Assembly (NCBI GenBank): GCA_019752335.1
Contig: JAIEMJ010000047.1
Coordinates: forward strand, 19,761-83,760
Direction: 5' to 3'
Source: Bryobacteraceae bacterium
GTDB lineage: Bacteria; Acidobacteriota; Terriglobia; Bryobacterales; Bryobacteraceae
DNA length: 64,000 nt
Shown here: positions 42,942 through 50,892 of the stretch, piece by piece
How positions within the stretch are numbered: position 1 is the first letter of the stretch
How the letters are laid out: each line of letters begins with the position of its first letter
Notes under the pieces: generated by a model
Told to the model about the DNA's origin: nothing
Databases searched by the model: none
The model's input: only the letters and a program-made list of their open reading frames with translations
Position numbers and translations under genes: made by a program

Positions 42942-44312
42942 ATGCTGCATATCGACTCCACCCTCACGCCGGCCGCGCTGCTGCCGAAGATCCAACGCCT
43001 CTGGGAGGTGTCGGCGCCCAAACTGCGCTCCATCGAAGCCTCCTACGTGCCCGGCAAAGCTACGCCCGTCTTCACCGAGGCCGGCCAATACACCGCGCGC
43101 GGCTGGACCGAATGGACCCAAGGCTTCCAATACGGCGGCGCCATTCTACAGTACGACGCCACCGGCGAACGCGAGTTCCTCACCCTCGGCCGGGACCGCA
43201 CCTTGCAACTGATGGCGCCGCACCTCACGCACATCGGCGTGCATGACCATGGCTTCAACAACGTCTCCACCTACGGCAATTTGCTCCGCCTGTGGCACGA
43301 AGATCGCCTAGGCGAGCAGTCGCCGTGGGAGCGTCATTTTCTGGAACTGGCCCTGAAACTCAGCGGCGCGGTGCAAGCGTCGCGCTGGGCTTCGGTGAAA
43401 GATGGCGGATTCATTTACTCCTTCAACGGACCCCACTCCCTCTTTGTCGATACCATTCGCTCGCTTCGTTCGCTGGCCCTGAGCCATCGCCTGGGCCACG
43501 TCCTGATGGGCGAAAATGACCGCCGGATCTCCCTCTTGGGCCGCTTACTGGAACACGCCGCCGCCACCGCCAAGTATTCGGTGTACTACGGCGAAGGCCG
43601 CGACGCTTACGACCTGCGCGGACGCACCACCCACGAGGCGGTCTTCAATCGCAACGACGGACAATTCCGCTGCCCCAGTTCGCAGCAAGGTTACGCGCCC
43701 TTTTCCACCTGGACCCGTGGCCTCGCCTGGGCCATGTGCGGCTTCGCCGAGCAACTCGAATTTCTGGATACGCTGCCGGATCCGGACCTCGCCGAAGCCG
43801 GCGGCCGGGCCGCCATCGAAGCCTGGATGCGCAAAGCCGCCGAAGCCACCTGCGACTTCTACATCGAACACTCGCCCACCGACGGCATTCCCTATTGGGA
43901 CACCGGTGCCCCGGGTTTAGCACGCATGGGCAACTACCTCGACCGTCCGGCCGACCCCTTCAACGACCACGAGCCCGTCGACTCCTCCGCCGCCGCCATC
44001 GGCGCGCAAGGCCTGCTGCGGCTCGGCGCGTGGCTCACCAGCCGTAAGCAGGATGGCGCCCGCTACACCCAAGCCGGACTCACCGTGCTCAAAACCCTCT
44101 TCGACGAACCCTACCTCAGCCCCAGCGCGCAGCACCAGGGCCTGATTCTGCACTCGATTTATCACCGGCCCAACGGCTGGGATTACGTGCCCGCCGGCAG
44201 CAAGATCCCGCGCGGCGAAAGCTCCATGTGGGGCGATTATCATGCGCGCGAGGTCGCGCTGTACGTCCAGCGGCTCGCCTCGAGCGGGCCTTACCTGAAA
44301 TTCTGGAGTTAG
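42942..44312 (+). CDS. Glycoside hydrolase, GH88/unsaturated glucuronyl hydrolase-like
   Basis: A 456-residue protein with an (alpha/alpha)6-barrel pattern. TARGWTEWTQGFQYGGAILQ, LTHIGVHDHGFNNVSTYGNL (candidate catalytic Asp102) and the final SSMWGDYHAREVALYVQRL match unsaturated uronyl hydrolases of families 88/105. These cleave unsaturated uronic acids released by polysaccharide lyases. There is no signal peptide, so it acts in the cytoplasm on imported oligosaccharides. The ATG at 42942 with GGTGAG upstream is preferred; ATG at 42927 and 42894 are alternatives. It ends four bases into the moaA stop. Confidence 0.78.
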   Translation: MLHIDSTLTPAALLPKIQRLWEVSAPKLRSIEASYVPGKATPVFTEAGQYTARGWTEWTQGFQYGGAILQYDATGEREFLTLGRDRTLQLMAPHLTHIGVHDHGFNNVSTYGNLLRLWHEDRLGEQSPWERHFLELALKLSGAVQASRWASVKDGGFIYSFNGPHSLFVDTIRSLRSLALSHRLGHVLMGENDRRISLLGRLLEHAAATAKYSVYYGEGRDAYDLRGRTTHEAVFNRNDGQFRCPSSQQGYAPFSTWTRGLAWAMCGFAEQLEFLDTLPDPDLAEAGGRAAIEAWMRKAAEATCDFYIEHSPTDGIPYWDTGAPGLARMGNYLDRPADPFNDHEPVDSSAAAIGAQGLLRLGAWLTSRKQDGARYTQAGLTVLKTLFDEPYLSPSAQHQGLILHSIYHRPNGWDYVPAGSKIPRGESSMWGDYHAREVALYVQRLASSGPYLKFWS

Positions 44313-45316
44313 CCGCCAATCGAGTGCATGGGGCGCGGCGGGGGCACGAAGCGATTCGTGTTGATCTCGTGGCCCAGCCACTTGTCCCGCACCGTCTGCC
44401 GGATGGTGCGGATGATCTCTTCGTCCGTCTGTTTGCCCGCGCGCAGTAAGCCCTTCACGTCGGTCTCGTCGATCGCAAAGAGGCAGTAGCGGAGCTTGCC
44501 GTCCGAGGTGAGACGCAGCCGGTTGCAGTTCAGGCAAAAGGGTTTTGAGACCGAGGCGATGAAGCCCACGCGGCCGATGCCGTCAGTGAAGCGAAACTCG
44601 GTGGCCGGGGCGCGGGGGTCGGGGTCCGGGATGGGCTCCAGCGGGCCGATCTCCCGGCGCAGCATCTCCAGCATGGTGTCCATCAGCAGCACCCGGTTGC
44701 GATCCCAGAGGCTTTGATGATCCAGCGGCATGAACTCGATGTAGCGGATCTCGATGCCGCGCTCCCGTCCGAAGCGCGCCATGGGAACGATGTCGGGCTC
44801 GATGAGGTTCTTCACGGCGACGACGTTGAATTTGATTGGCCCGAAGCCGAGGGCCTGGGCGCGGTCAATGCCGGCCATCACGCGGGGGAAGTCGTCGCGG
44901 CGGGTGATGTGGGCGAAGCGCTGGCGGTCCAGCGTATCGAGATGGATGTTCAAGCGCCGCAAGCCGGAGTCATAAAGGGCTTGCGCCTGCTCCGCCAGCA
45001 GGACGCCGTTGGTGGTGAGGGCGATATCGCGAATGCCCGGCACCTGATGCAGCGCGGCGATCAGCCGGGGCAGGTCCTTGCGGACCAGCGGCTCGCCGCC
45101 GGTGAGGCGAATCTTGGTGACGCCGAGCCCGGCCGCGATCCGGACAAAGCGCTCGATCTCCTCGAAGGAGAGGATCTCGGCGCGGTCCACGTATTCGGCG
45201 CCCGTCTCCGGCATGCAGTAGAAGCAGCGGATGTTGCAGCGGTCCGTCACAGAGATGCGCAGATTATCGTGCAGCCGCCCGTAGGTATCGAGCAGCGGGG
45301 CGGCAGGCGTATTCAC
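44309..45316 (-). CDS. moaA: GTP 3',8-cyclase (molybdenum cofactor synthesis)
   Basis: A 335-residue radical-SAM enzyme converting GTP to the cyclic precursor of pyranopterin. The first cluster is C27-N-I-R-C31-F-Y-C34; the second, C-terminal cluster is FCLNCNRLRLTSDGKLRYC. The protein ends in the essential Gly-Gly (MHSIGG). The GTG at 45316 gives the usual length; the frame is open further upstream but would reach into the divergent Uma2 gene. No other moa, moe or molybdoenzyme gene is nearby. Confidence 0.95.
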   Translation of the reverse strand: MNTPAAPLLDTYGRLHDNLRISVTDRCNIRCFYCMPETGAEYVDRAEILSFEEIERFVRIAAGLGVTKIRLTGGEPLVRKDLPRLIAALHQVPGIRDIALTTNGVLLAEQAQALYDSGLRRLNIHLDTLDRQRFAHITRRDDFPRVMAGIDRAQALGFGPIKFNVVAVKNLIEPDIVPMARFGRERGIEIRYIEFMPLDHQSLWDRNRVLLMDTMLEMLRREIGPLEPIPDPDPRAPATEFRFTDGIGRVGFIASVSKPFCLNCNRLRLTSDGKLRYCLFAIDETDVKGLLRAGKQTDEEIIRTIRQTVRDKWLGHEINTNRFVPPPRPMHSIGG

Positions 45317-45344
45317 TCCTCTAGTATTGCGATACGCTGAGCTT

Positions 45345-45869
45345 ATGGCAACCCAAGCGCTTGTGCCAGTGGAAGAATACCTCCGCCGAAGCTTCGCGGA
45401 TCGCGAGCCCGAGTACCGGGACGGGGTTCTGGAAGAGAGGCCCATGCCGAATTTTGTCCACGTCCTACTACAAGCTTTTTTCGTCCAATTTCTGCAGCCC
45501 TGGATGGAGCGCGACGAACTCACGGTCGTCGCGGAGTTGCGGGTGCGTCTGCGAGCCGCCCGGTTTCTTCTACCCGATATCTGCATCTTTACGGGAGCCC
45601 CTACCGAGAACTTGCCGGCTTCGCCGCCCCTCGCCGTCATTGAGGTACTTTCGCCAGATGACTCCCACGAGAAGCTGCTGGGGAAGCTAGCTGAGTACCA
45701 CGACTGGGGCGTGGAAAACATCTGGGTGGTAGACCCGGATTCGCGGACGCTCCACGTCTTCGACGGCGACGAACTTCGCACGGTGAACGCCTTCGAGCTT
45801 CCCGCCTACTCACTTACCCTTCCGCAATCCGAGGTCTTCCGCAAAGTGAATCAGCGTTTCCCGAAGTAG
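45345..45869 (+). CDS. Uma2-family PD-(D/E)XK endonuclease-like protein
   Basis: A 174-residue protein of the Uma2/DUF820 family: LVPVEEYLRRSFADREPEYR at the N-terminus, RFLLPDICIFTG with the acidic catalytic Asp, and LAVIEVLSPDDSHEKLLGKL with the Glu-x-Leu strand. The fold is that of restriction-type nucleases; its role is unknown, and the genes are multiplied in cyanobacteria and acidobacteria. The ATG at 45345 fits the family. It diverges from moaA by 28 bases. A second copy is at 50230. Confidence 0.85.
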   Translation: MATQALVPVEEYLRRSFADREPEYRDGVLEERPMPNFVHVLLQAFFVQFLQPWMERDELTVVAELRVRLRAARFLLPDICIFTGAPTENLPASPPLAVIEVLSPDDSHEKLLGKLAEYHDWGVENIWVVDPDSRTLHVFDGDELRTVNAFELPAYSLTLPQSEVFRKVNQRFPK

Positions 45870-45875
45870 CCCGGC

Positions 45876-45881
45876 TACAAT
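45876..45881 (+). promoter_or_regulatory. -10 element of the sugar-phosphate isomerase-like gene
   Basis: TACAAT lies six bases before the ATG at 45888, just past the Uma2 stop. The spacing predicts leaderless mRNA; no Shine-Dalgarno sequence. Confidence 0.5.
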
Positions 45882-45887
45882 CGGGAA

Positions 45888-46781
45888 ATGCTCGGCACCC
45901 GACTGCTGCATTCCGTTTCCTACGCTGGCCTGTGGGGTCAGCACTCCCTCCCGGTCGACGACTTCGTCGACCATGCCGCCGCCCTGGGCTTTGGCGGCGT
46001 GATGCTGATGGCCAAGCGTCCCCACGTTTCGCCCCTGGACTACGACCCCGCGCAGCGGCTCGCGCTGCGTCAGCGCCTGGAGCGCCATCGCCTTACCGAT
46101 CTCGTCATCGCGGGCTACACGAACCTGACCGCGGACCTCGAACATGCCGAGATTCCGCATCGCGAATTCCAGGTCTCCTACATCGTCGAACTGGCCAAGC
46201 TGACGCGCGACCTGGGCGGCACTCGTTTGCGGGTCTTTACCGGCTATGAACACGCGAGCGCGGCCTACGGATCGCAATGGAAGCTGATCGTCGAGACGTT
46301 GCGCGAAGCCGCCGGCCGCGCGGGCGACCTGGGCGTCACCCTCGGCGTGCAGAATCACCACGACGTCGCCGTTGGCTGGCAGCAGTTCGCCGATCTCCTG
46401 CGCGCCGTCGATCATCCCCACTGCCGCGCGATGTTCGACGCCTGGGCCCCGGCCCTGCACGGTGAGCCGGACCTGGCCACGCCCGCCCGGCACCTGGCGC
46501 CGGACACCATCCACACCACCGTCGCCGACTACCAGCGGCGGCCGCGCTATCGCTATAACGCCGCCCTGGTGAACTACGAGCCCGCCACACCGCTCATCCA
46601 AGCCGTGCCGATGGGCGAAGGCTTCATCGACTATCGCGCGTTCCTTGGCGGACTCGCCGCCGGAGGTTCGCCGGCTACCGTGGCCTACGAGATGTGCTCG
46701 CCGCTGCGCGAAGGCGGCGCGCGCCGGACGCTCGATGCCTACGCCACCCGTTTCCTCGAATACATGCAGGAGTTACAATAA
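45888..46781 (+). CDS. Sugar phosphate isomerase/epimerase-type TIM-barrel protein
   Basis: A 297-residue member of the xylose isomerase-like/AP-endonuclease-2 superfamily. Barrel strands and acidic metal ligands are seen in DLVIAGYTNLTADLEHAEIP, LGGTRLRVFTGYE, VTLGVQNHHDVAVGWQQFAD and AMFDAWAPALHGEPDLATPA. Enzymes of this group isomerise or epimerise sugar-like metabolites using a divalent metal. A small exported protein follows four bases after its stop. The substrate is unknown. Confidence 0.85.
   Translation: MLGTRLLHSVSYAGLWGQHSLPVDDFVDHAAALGFGGVMLMAKRPHVSPLDYDPAQRLALRQRLERHRLTDLVIAGYTNLTADLEHAEIPHREFQVSYIVELAKLTRDLGGTRLRVFTGYEHASAAYGSQWKLIVETLREAAGRAGDLGVTLGVQNHHDVAVGWQQFADLLRAVDHPHCRAMFDAWAPALHGEPDLATPARHLAPDTIHTTVADYQRRPRYRYNAALVNYEPATPLIQAVPMGEGFIDYRAFLGGLAAGGSPATVAYEMCSPLREGGARRTLDAYATRFLEYMQELQ
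46774..46779 (+). promoter_or_regulatory. -10 element of the small exported protein gene
   Basis: TACAAT overlaps the end of the isomerase-like gene and lies six bases before the GTG at 46786, again a leaderless spacing. AGGAG 12 bases upstream of the GTG is an alternative signal for re-initiation. Confidence 0.4.
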
Positions 46782-46785
46782 AATC

Positions 46786-47175
46786 GTGCTTACCCGCCGA
46801 TCCCTCTTTCTCGCCCTGCCCTGCCTGCCGCTCCTGCGCGCCGAGGACCTGACGACACGCCTACGCATCGAAGTGAAGACCAAGGCCGGCAACCCAATTG
46901 ACCGGGCGGCTGTCGTGGTGAACTTCGTCCAGGGCCGCTCCGCGGTGAAGCTGGGCAAGAAGATCGTGAAGCATTGGGAGCTGCGCACGAACCAGGAAGG
47001 CTGGGCCAAGATCCCGCCGATCCCGCAAGGCAAGCTGCAAATCCAGGTGATCGCCAAAGGCTACCAGACCTTCGGCCAGACCTTCGACGTGAACGAAGAA
47101 GAACGGACGATCGAGATCAAACTGAACGAGCCGCAAGAGCAGCACTCGGTACACGGTCCGGCGCCGAAGAGTTAG
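46786..47175 (+). CDS. Small exported protein with a carboxypeptidase-regulatory-like domain
   Basis: A 129-residue protein with an RR-type signal (LTRRSLFLALPCLPLLRAED), consistent with Tat or Sec export. The mature part is a single beta-sandwich domain (RLRIEVKTKAGNPIDRAAVV; GKLQIQVIAKGYQTFGQTFD) resembling the carboxypeptidase-D regulatory fold used in the large receptors. The C-terminus is polar. A GTG start is needed to keep the signal. Proteins of this type are common in acidobacteria and of unknown role. Confidence 0.72.
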   Translation: MLTRRSLFLALPCLPLLRAEDLTTRLRIEVKTKAGNPIDRAAVVVNFVQGRSAVKLGKKIVKHWELRTNQEGWAKIPPIPQGKLQIQVIAKGYQTFGQTFDVNEEERTIEIKLNEPQEQHSVHGPAPKS

Positions 47176-47180
47176 GGCGC

Positions 47181-47402
47181 CTAGTAGTCCCGCCCCGCGG
47201 CGGCTAGCTGAATCGGCGGTGCCGCAAGGCCGCTGGCCGCGAACTCCAACACGGCTTGAATCTGCTCACGCGTCACATCGTACTGTTCGACAATCTCATC
47301 AATGCCAGTCCCGAGTTCGAGGTTTTCAAAGACAGTGGCTACGGGCATGCGCGTTCCGCGGAAGATCCATTCTCCGCGCCGCCGATCCGCCACGCTCTCC
47401 AC
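47181..47402 (-). CDS. DUF433 antitoxin-like protein, N-terminus uncertain
   Basis: A 73-residue frame. IFRGTRMPVATVFENLELGT, then DEIVEQYDVTREQIQAVLEF, is the DUF433 signature found in antitoxin-like proteins. Family similarity continues upstream of the GTG at 47402 (NLDWSLCPAVESVADRR), so the true N-terminus is probably further 5', but no ATG/GTG/TTG lies there before the stop of the preceding gene. It may use a rare start, or be decayed. The usual toxin partner (DUF5615/PIN-type) is absent; the next gene is a VapB-like antitoxin. Confidence 0.7.
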   Translation of the reverse strand: MESVADRRRGEWIFRGTRMPVATVFENLELGTGIDEIVEQYDVTREQIQAVLEFAASGLAAPPIQLAAAGRDY

Positions 47403-47489
47403 GGCAGGGCACAGCGACCAATCCAGATTGCGGCCCTGCGGTTGCCACAGCAGGGGATGACAACGGGGTGACGGACAAGGGGGTCGTTC

Positions 47490-47705
47490 TTACAGATCCA
47501 GCAATGAAGCGTTGTGGTTGAGGTCTACGCCAGGTAGCACTCCACCACCTAAGCGGCAAACGGGCATTTCCACGCGTACTCGAGTGGCCGCGCGCAAGCT
47601 TTCCTCAATCAGCGCCGTAAGTGTGATTCCACGCTGCTTGGCAATGAGTTCGGCCTGAGCCAGCAAAGCAGCTTCGAGGCGAACGGTAACCGGTGTCGAC
47701 GGCAT
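47490..47705 (-). CDS. VapB-type antitoxin, no toxin adjacent
   Basis: A 71-residue protein with an N-terminal ribbon-helix-helix (TPVTVRLEAALLAQAELIAK, ALIEESLRAAT) and the C-terminal toxin-binding tail MPVCRLGGGVLPGVDLNHNA typical of VapB-like proteins paired with PIN-domain VapC. No VapC ORF follows; its TAA is in the same frame as the DUF433 frame downstream. It is therefore a solitary antitoxin or the remnant of a toxin-antitoxin locus. ATG start. Confidence 0.78.
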   Translation of the reverse strand: MPSTPVTVRLEAALLAQAELIAKQRGITLTALIEESLRAATRVRVEMPVCRLGGGVLPGVDLNHNASLLDL

Positions 47706-47741
47706 ATCTGAATTATCGACGCGAATGAGGAAAGCGAGAGC

Positions 47742-48947
47742 TTATTTCTTCTCGGGCGGCGGGATCGTCGAATGCCGGCCGTGGGCGGCGATGTCGGGCT
47801 TGGCGGCCAAGAGAAACCGGGGGTCGATCTCTTTATTCTTTAACAGAATGCCGGCCACGTATTCCCCTAAGGCTGGCCCATGCTTGTAGCCATGGCCGGA
47901 GCCGCCGCCGACCAGCCAGACGTTCTTTTCGCCGGGATGACGGTCAATCAAATAGTCACCATTTGCCGTATTTTCGTACTGGCAGACCTCGGTTTGCGTG
48001 AGCGGCGCATTGGCGAGCTTGGGAAAGCGGCGCTTTACGTACTCGCGGACTCGGGCTACCGAAGTCGCCGGCACCAGCCGCTCCTGGGTATCCGGATCCA
48101 CGGTGACGCCGTGCTGATCGGGCGCGAGCTTGAAGCCGCGATTCTCGATGTCGGGCAGGCCGTAGATGGTGTCGCCGGCGTCGATCCAGGCGGGCATCTT
48201 GGGAGCGCGGAAGCTGCCGTCGGCCGGGGCGCCGAAGTAGAAGACCTCCTGGCGCGTCGGGTTAATCTTCTTGCCGAGCACGTCGGGGAAGAGCTTGCGC
48301 AGCCACGGACCGCAAGCGTAGATCACCGTGCCGGCCGAGATGGAATCGCCCGCGTCCGTTTTGAGCGTCGTGCCCTGGCGGCTGACGATGGAGGCCTGCC
48401 GGTAGGCGAGGCCCTGGCGGACGGTTTCGCGAACCACGGTTTGCACGCCGCGGCGGGCGAGGAGTCCGCCGGCGTTGGGCTCGTACAGGCCCCAGGTGAT
48501 CGGCCCGAGTTCGATTTGCGGGTAGCGCTTACGCAAGGCGGTGGTGTCGAGCTTCTCGTAGGGAATCTTCAAACGGTCGAAGACCGGCAGATTCGACGCG
48601 GCGTAGGTGTCGCCGGGGCGGACCAACCAGAGAAAGCCGGTCTCCTGAAAGAGCGTGGGATCGAGCTTGGCGTAGAACTGCTTGTAGAGCTCCAACGCCC
48701 GCCAGGAGAATTGCGTGTAGATCTCGCGATCCCCGTAGCCCATGCGGATGATGCGCGTTTCGCCGCCGGAACTGGCGCGGTTGTTGGCGGGGCCGTATTG
48801 ATCGATCAGCACGACCCGCTGGCCGGCCAGATGCAGATTGCGCGCGATCCAAGTGCCAAAGACACCGGCGCCGACAATGGCGTAGTCGTAGACGCCGCTG
48901 GTTTGCGCGAGGGCGGCGCTGGAGGAAAGCAGCATGCGGCGCGTCAA
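47742..48947 (-). CDS. Tat-exported FAD-dependent oxidase (sarcosine oxidase-like)
   Basis: A 401-residue flavoprotein. The N-terminus MTRRMLLSSSAALAQTSG carries an RR motif for Tat export. The Rossmann FAD motif VGAGVFG is at residues 25-31, with LIDQYG for the ribose. Downstream features (GLYEPNAGGLLARRGVQTVV; VWLVGGGSGHGYKHGPALGE) match sarcosine/N-methyl-amino-acid oxidases (DAO family). It would oxidise an amine outside the cytoplasm. The TTG start overlaps the stop of the preceding gene (TTGA), so the two are coupled. An ATG lies four codons later. Confidence 0.8.
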   Translation of the reverse strand: MTRRMLLSSSAALAQTSGVYDYAIVGAGVFGTWIARNLHLAGQRVVLIDQYGPANNRASSGGETRIIRMGYGDREIYTQFSWRALELYKQFYAKLDPTLFQETGFLWLVRPGDTYAASNLPVFDRLKIPYEKLDTTALRKRYPQIELGPITWGLYEPNAGGLLARRGVQTVVRETVRQGLAYRQASIVSRQGTTLKTDAGDSISAGTVIYACGPWLRKLFPDVLGKKINPTRQEVFYFGAPADGSFRAPKMPAWIDAGDTIYGLPDIENRGFKLAPDQHGVTVDPDTQERLVPATSVARVREYVKRRFPKLANAPLTQTEVCQYENTANGDYLIDRHPGEKNVWLVGGGSGHGYKHGPALGEYVAGILLKNKEIDPRFLLAAKPDIAAHGRHSTIPPPEKK

Positions 48948-49426
48948 GACTTCTTCCCGGTCCAATCCTGCTTCACGTGTCCGGCCACGCGGCCCGCGGA
49001 GCGGTTTAGCTCTTTGGCCGTGGTGTTCTTGGGCTTCTCAAAGATGCTCCACAGAAGGCGGCGGCTCTTGCGATCAACCAGAAAAAGCGTGCCCTTGCCG
49101 CCGGAGAGCGTACTGGTGACGGGCCGCTCGGCGAGCACGGTCTGGCTTTCGCCCTTCACGGGCTCGTCGCGTTTGCGGCTGGCGGCGTCGTAGCCGTCGA
49201 GCCGGGCTTCCAGGCCTTCGCCGAGACGGTCCGTCAGGATGGCGTCGGCGCGGTTGGGGTCGGCGACGAGTTGGAAGAGGCCGAGCGGAATCAGGCGATT
49301 GGCCAGGTGCTGATGATAGCCGCCGCTCATGGGCATAATGTAAATCGATTGAACCTGATTGAGGTTGGCGTTGGGCTGCGCCAGCGTCAGAGTGACGGCA
49401 CAGAGGCCGAGGGCAAATCTAAACAT
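48944..49426 (-). CDS. Exported protein of unknown function
   Basis: A 160-residue protein with a signal peptide (MFRFALGLCAVTLTLAQPNA) and a compact domain (QSIYIMPMSGGYHQHLANRL; ADAILTDRLGEGLEARLDGY; GTLFLVDRKSRRLLWSIFEK). GGGAGAG precedes the ATG. It looks like a periplasmic or outer-membrane-associated protein. I do not recognise a named family. It overlaps the flavin oxidase downstream by four bases, so the two may act together. Confidence 0.72.
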   Translation of the reverse strand: MFRFALGLCAVTLTLAQPNANLNQVQSIYIMPMSGGYHQHLANRLIPLGLFQLVADPNRADAILTDRLGEGLEARLDGYDAASRKRDEPVKGESQTVLAERPVTSTLSGGKGTLFLVDRKSRRLLWSIFEKPKNTTAKELNRSAGRVAGHVKQDWTGKKS

Positions 49427-49443
49427 GAGTCTCTCCCTTTAGT

Positions 49444-50172
49444 ATGACGCGCCGGAGGCGGGGAAAAGTCGATTTTGTGCTACCTTACTGGTTTCGCCCC
49501 TTGTACAACGGCCAACTCATCACCGTCATTATCCCGTGCCTGAACGAAGAGGAAGGCGTGGAGCAGGTGCTCCAGCGCATGCCCCAATTCGTGGATCAGA
49601 TCATCGTGGTGGACAACGGCTCTACGGACCGTACGGCCGAAGTCGCCAAGCGCTACGGCGCCCTGGTAATCCGCGAGGATGTGCGCGGCTACGGACGGGC
49701 CTACAAGCGCGGCTTCGCCAATGCGACCGGCGACATCATCATCACACTCGACGGCGACCACAGCTATCCGCCGGACGCCATCTCGTACCTGCTCGAAGCG
49801 TTCCGCCATCTGGAAGTGGATTTCCTGAATGGCTCCCGGTTTCCGGTGCGCGACAAGCTGGCGATGAGCTTCAAACACAAGATCGGCAATTTGATCTTGT
49901 CGGTCGCGATGTCGGTGCTGTACTTCCGCTGGGTGCGCGATTCGCAGAGCGGCATGTGGGTGTTCAAGCGCAAGATCCTGGAGAAGATGACGCTGATCAG
50001 CGACGGCATGGCCTTCAGCGAAGAGATCAAGATCGAAGCCTTGAAGCATGCGGGGATCCGCTTCGAGGAGATCTCGATTCTCTACAGTTCGCGCCTGGGC
50101 GAGATCAAGCTGAACCCCTGGCGGGACGGCTTCAACAACCTGTGGTTCCTGGTGCGCAAGCGCTTTAGTTAA
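49444..50172 (+). CDS. Glycosyltransferase family 2 (dolichyl-phosphate-mannose synthase-like)
   Basis: A 242-residue GT-A enzyme. ITVIIPCLNEEEGVEQVL is the nucleotide-sugar strand, IIVVDNGSTDRTAEVAKRYG the second, and IIITLDGDHSYPPDAI contains the DxD-type metal site. The C-terminal half has SQSGMWVFKRKILEKM and FSEEIKIEAL, typical of polyprenyl-phosphate sugar transferases. It has no transmembrane helix of its own. The ATG at 49444 gives a short basic leader; a GTG later is possible. It stands alone between the exported protein and Uma2. Confidence 0.85.
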   Translation: MTRRRRGKVDFVLPYWFRPLYNGQLITVIIPCLNEEEGVEQVLQRMPQFVDQIIVVDNGSTDRTAEVAKRYGALVIREDVRGYGRAYKRGFANATGDIIITLDGDHSYPPDAISYLLEAFRHLEVDFLNGSRFPVRDKLAMSFKHKIGNLILSVAMSVLYFRWVRDSQSGMWVFKRKILEKMTLISDGMAFSEEIKIEALKHAGIRFEEISILYSSRLGEIKLNPWRDGFNNLWFLVRKRFS

Positions 50173-50229
50173 AAGATAGGGAGAAAACCTTAGCGAGAGT
50201 GCGCTCCTGTCTGCCGATCAGTTACAGTG

Positions 50230-50826
50230 ATGGGTAGTGTTCTCATGACGGCGCAAGGTACGAAGACAGCGGCCATACCGGTCGAGGCTCTCATCACGGA
50301 GAGCCAATTTCTTTCCTTGGCGGAGCAGCTTCCGGATTGGACGCTGGAGTATTCCGTCGAAGAAGGACTCACCTTCATGCCCCCCACTGACCCGCTCACC
50401 AGCCGGCGAAACTCGCTGATCGTGTACCGGCTATCGGCTTGGGCCGAAGGGGGATCCGGTATCGTATCGGGTCCGGACGGCGGATTCCTGCTGCCGGACG
50501 GAGCGCGACTCGCCCCAGATGCGGCATGGTTCAACGAGGCACGCTATCAGGCGGCGCAAGTACCCGGGGTGCGGTTTCCCCTGTTTGTGCCAGAGTTCGT
50601 CATCGAACTGCGTTCGCCCAGCGACCGGCGATACAAGCTCGAAGATAAGATGCAGAGCTGGATGAAGAACGGTGTGGCGCTCGGCTGGCTGGTGGATCCG
50701 CTGGAACGGAGCGTCACGGTTTACCGCCCTGCCCTGGCTCCGGAAGTGCTGGCGAACCCCGTCGAGGTGCGCGGTGAGGGTCCCGTGGCTGGCTTTACGC
50801 TGACGCTGGACCGCATTCTGTCCTAA
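50230..50826 (+). CDS. Uma2-family PD-(D/E)XK endonuclease-like protein (second copy)
   Basis: A 198-residue protein. LITESQFLSLAEQLPDWTLE, GGFLLPDGARLAPDAAWFNE (acidic site) and FVPEFVIELRSPSDRRYKLE (Glu-Leu strand) show the Uma2/DUF820 nuclease fold. It is only distantly related to the Uma2 protein at 45345, so it is not a local duplicate. The ATG at 50230 is adopted; ATG at 50245 is possible. Nothing in the surroundings shows a role. Confidence 0.85.
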   Translation: MGSVLMTAQGTKTAAIPVEALITESQFLSLAEQLPDWTLEYSVEEGLTFMPPTDPLTSRRNSLIVYRLSAWAEGGSGIVSGPDGGFLLPDGARLAPDAAWFNEARYQAAQVPGVRFPLFVPEFVIELRSPSDRRYKLEDKMQSWMKNGVALGWLVDPLERSVTVYRPALAPEVLANPVEVRGEGPVAGFTLTLDRILS

Positions 50827-50892
50827 TGGGCCTCGGAGAGACTCTGTCATCCCGCCGTAAACTGGCAATGCTAATGTTGTCAATTCAAGCTT

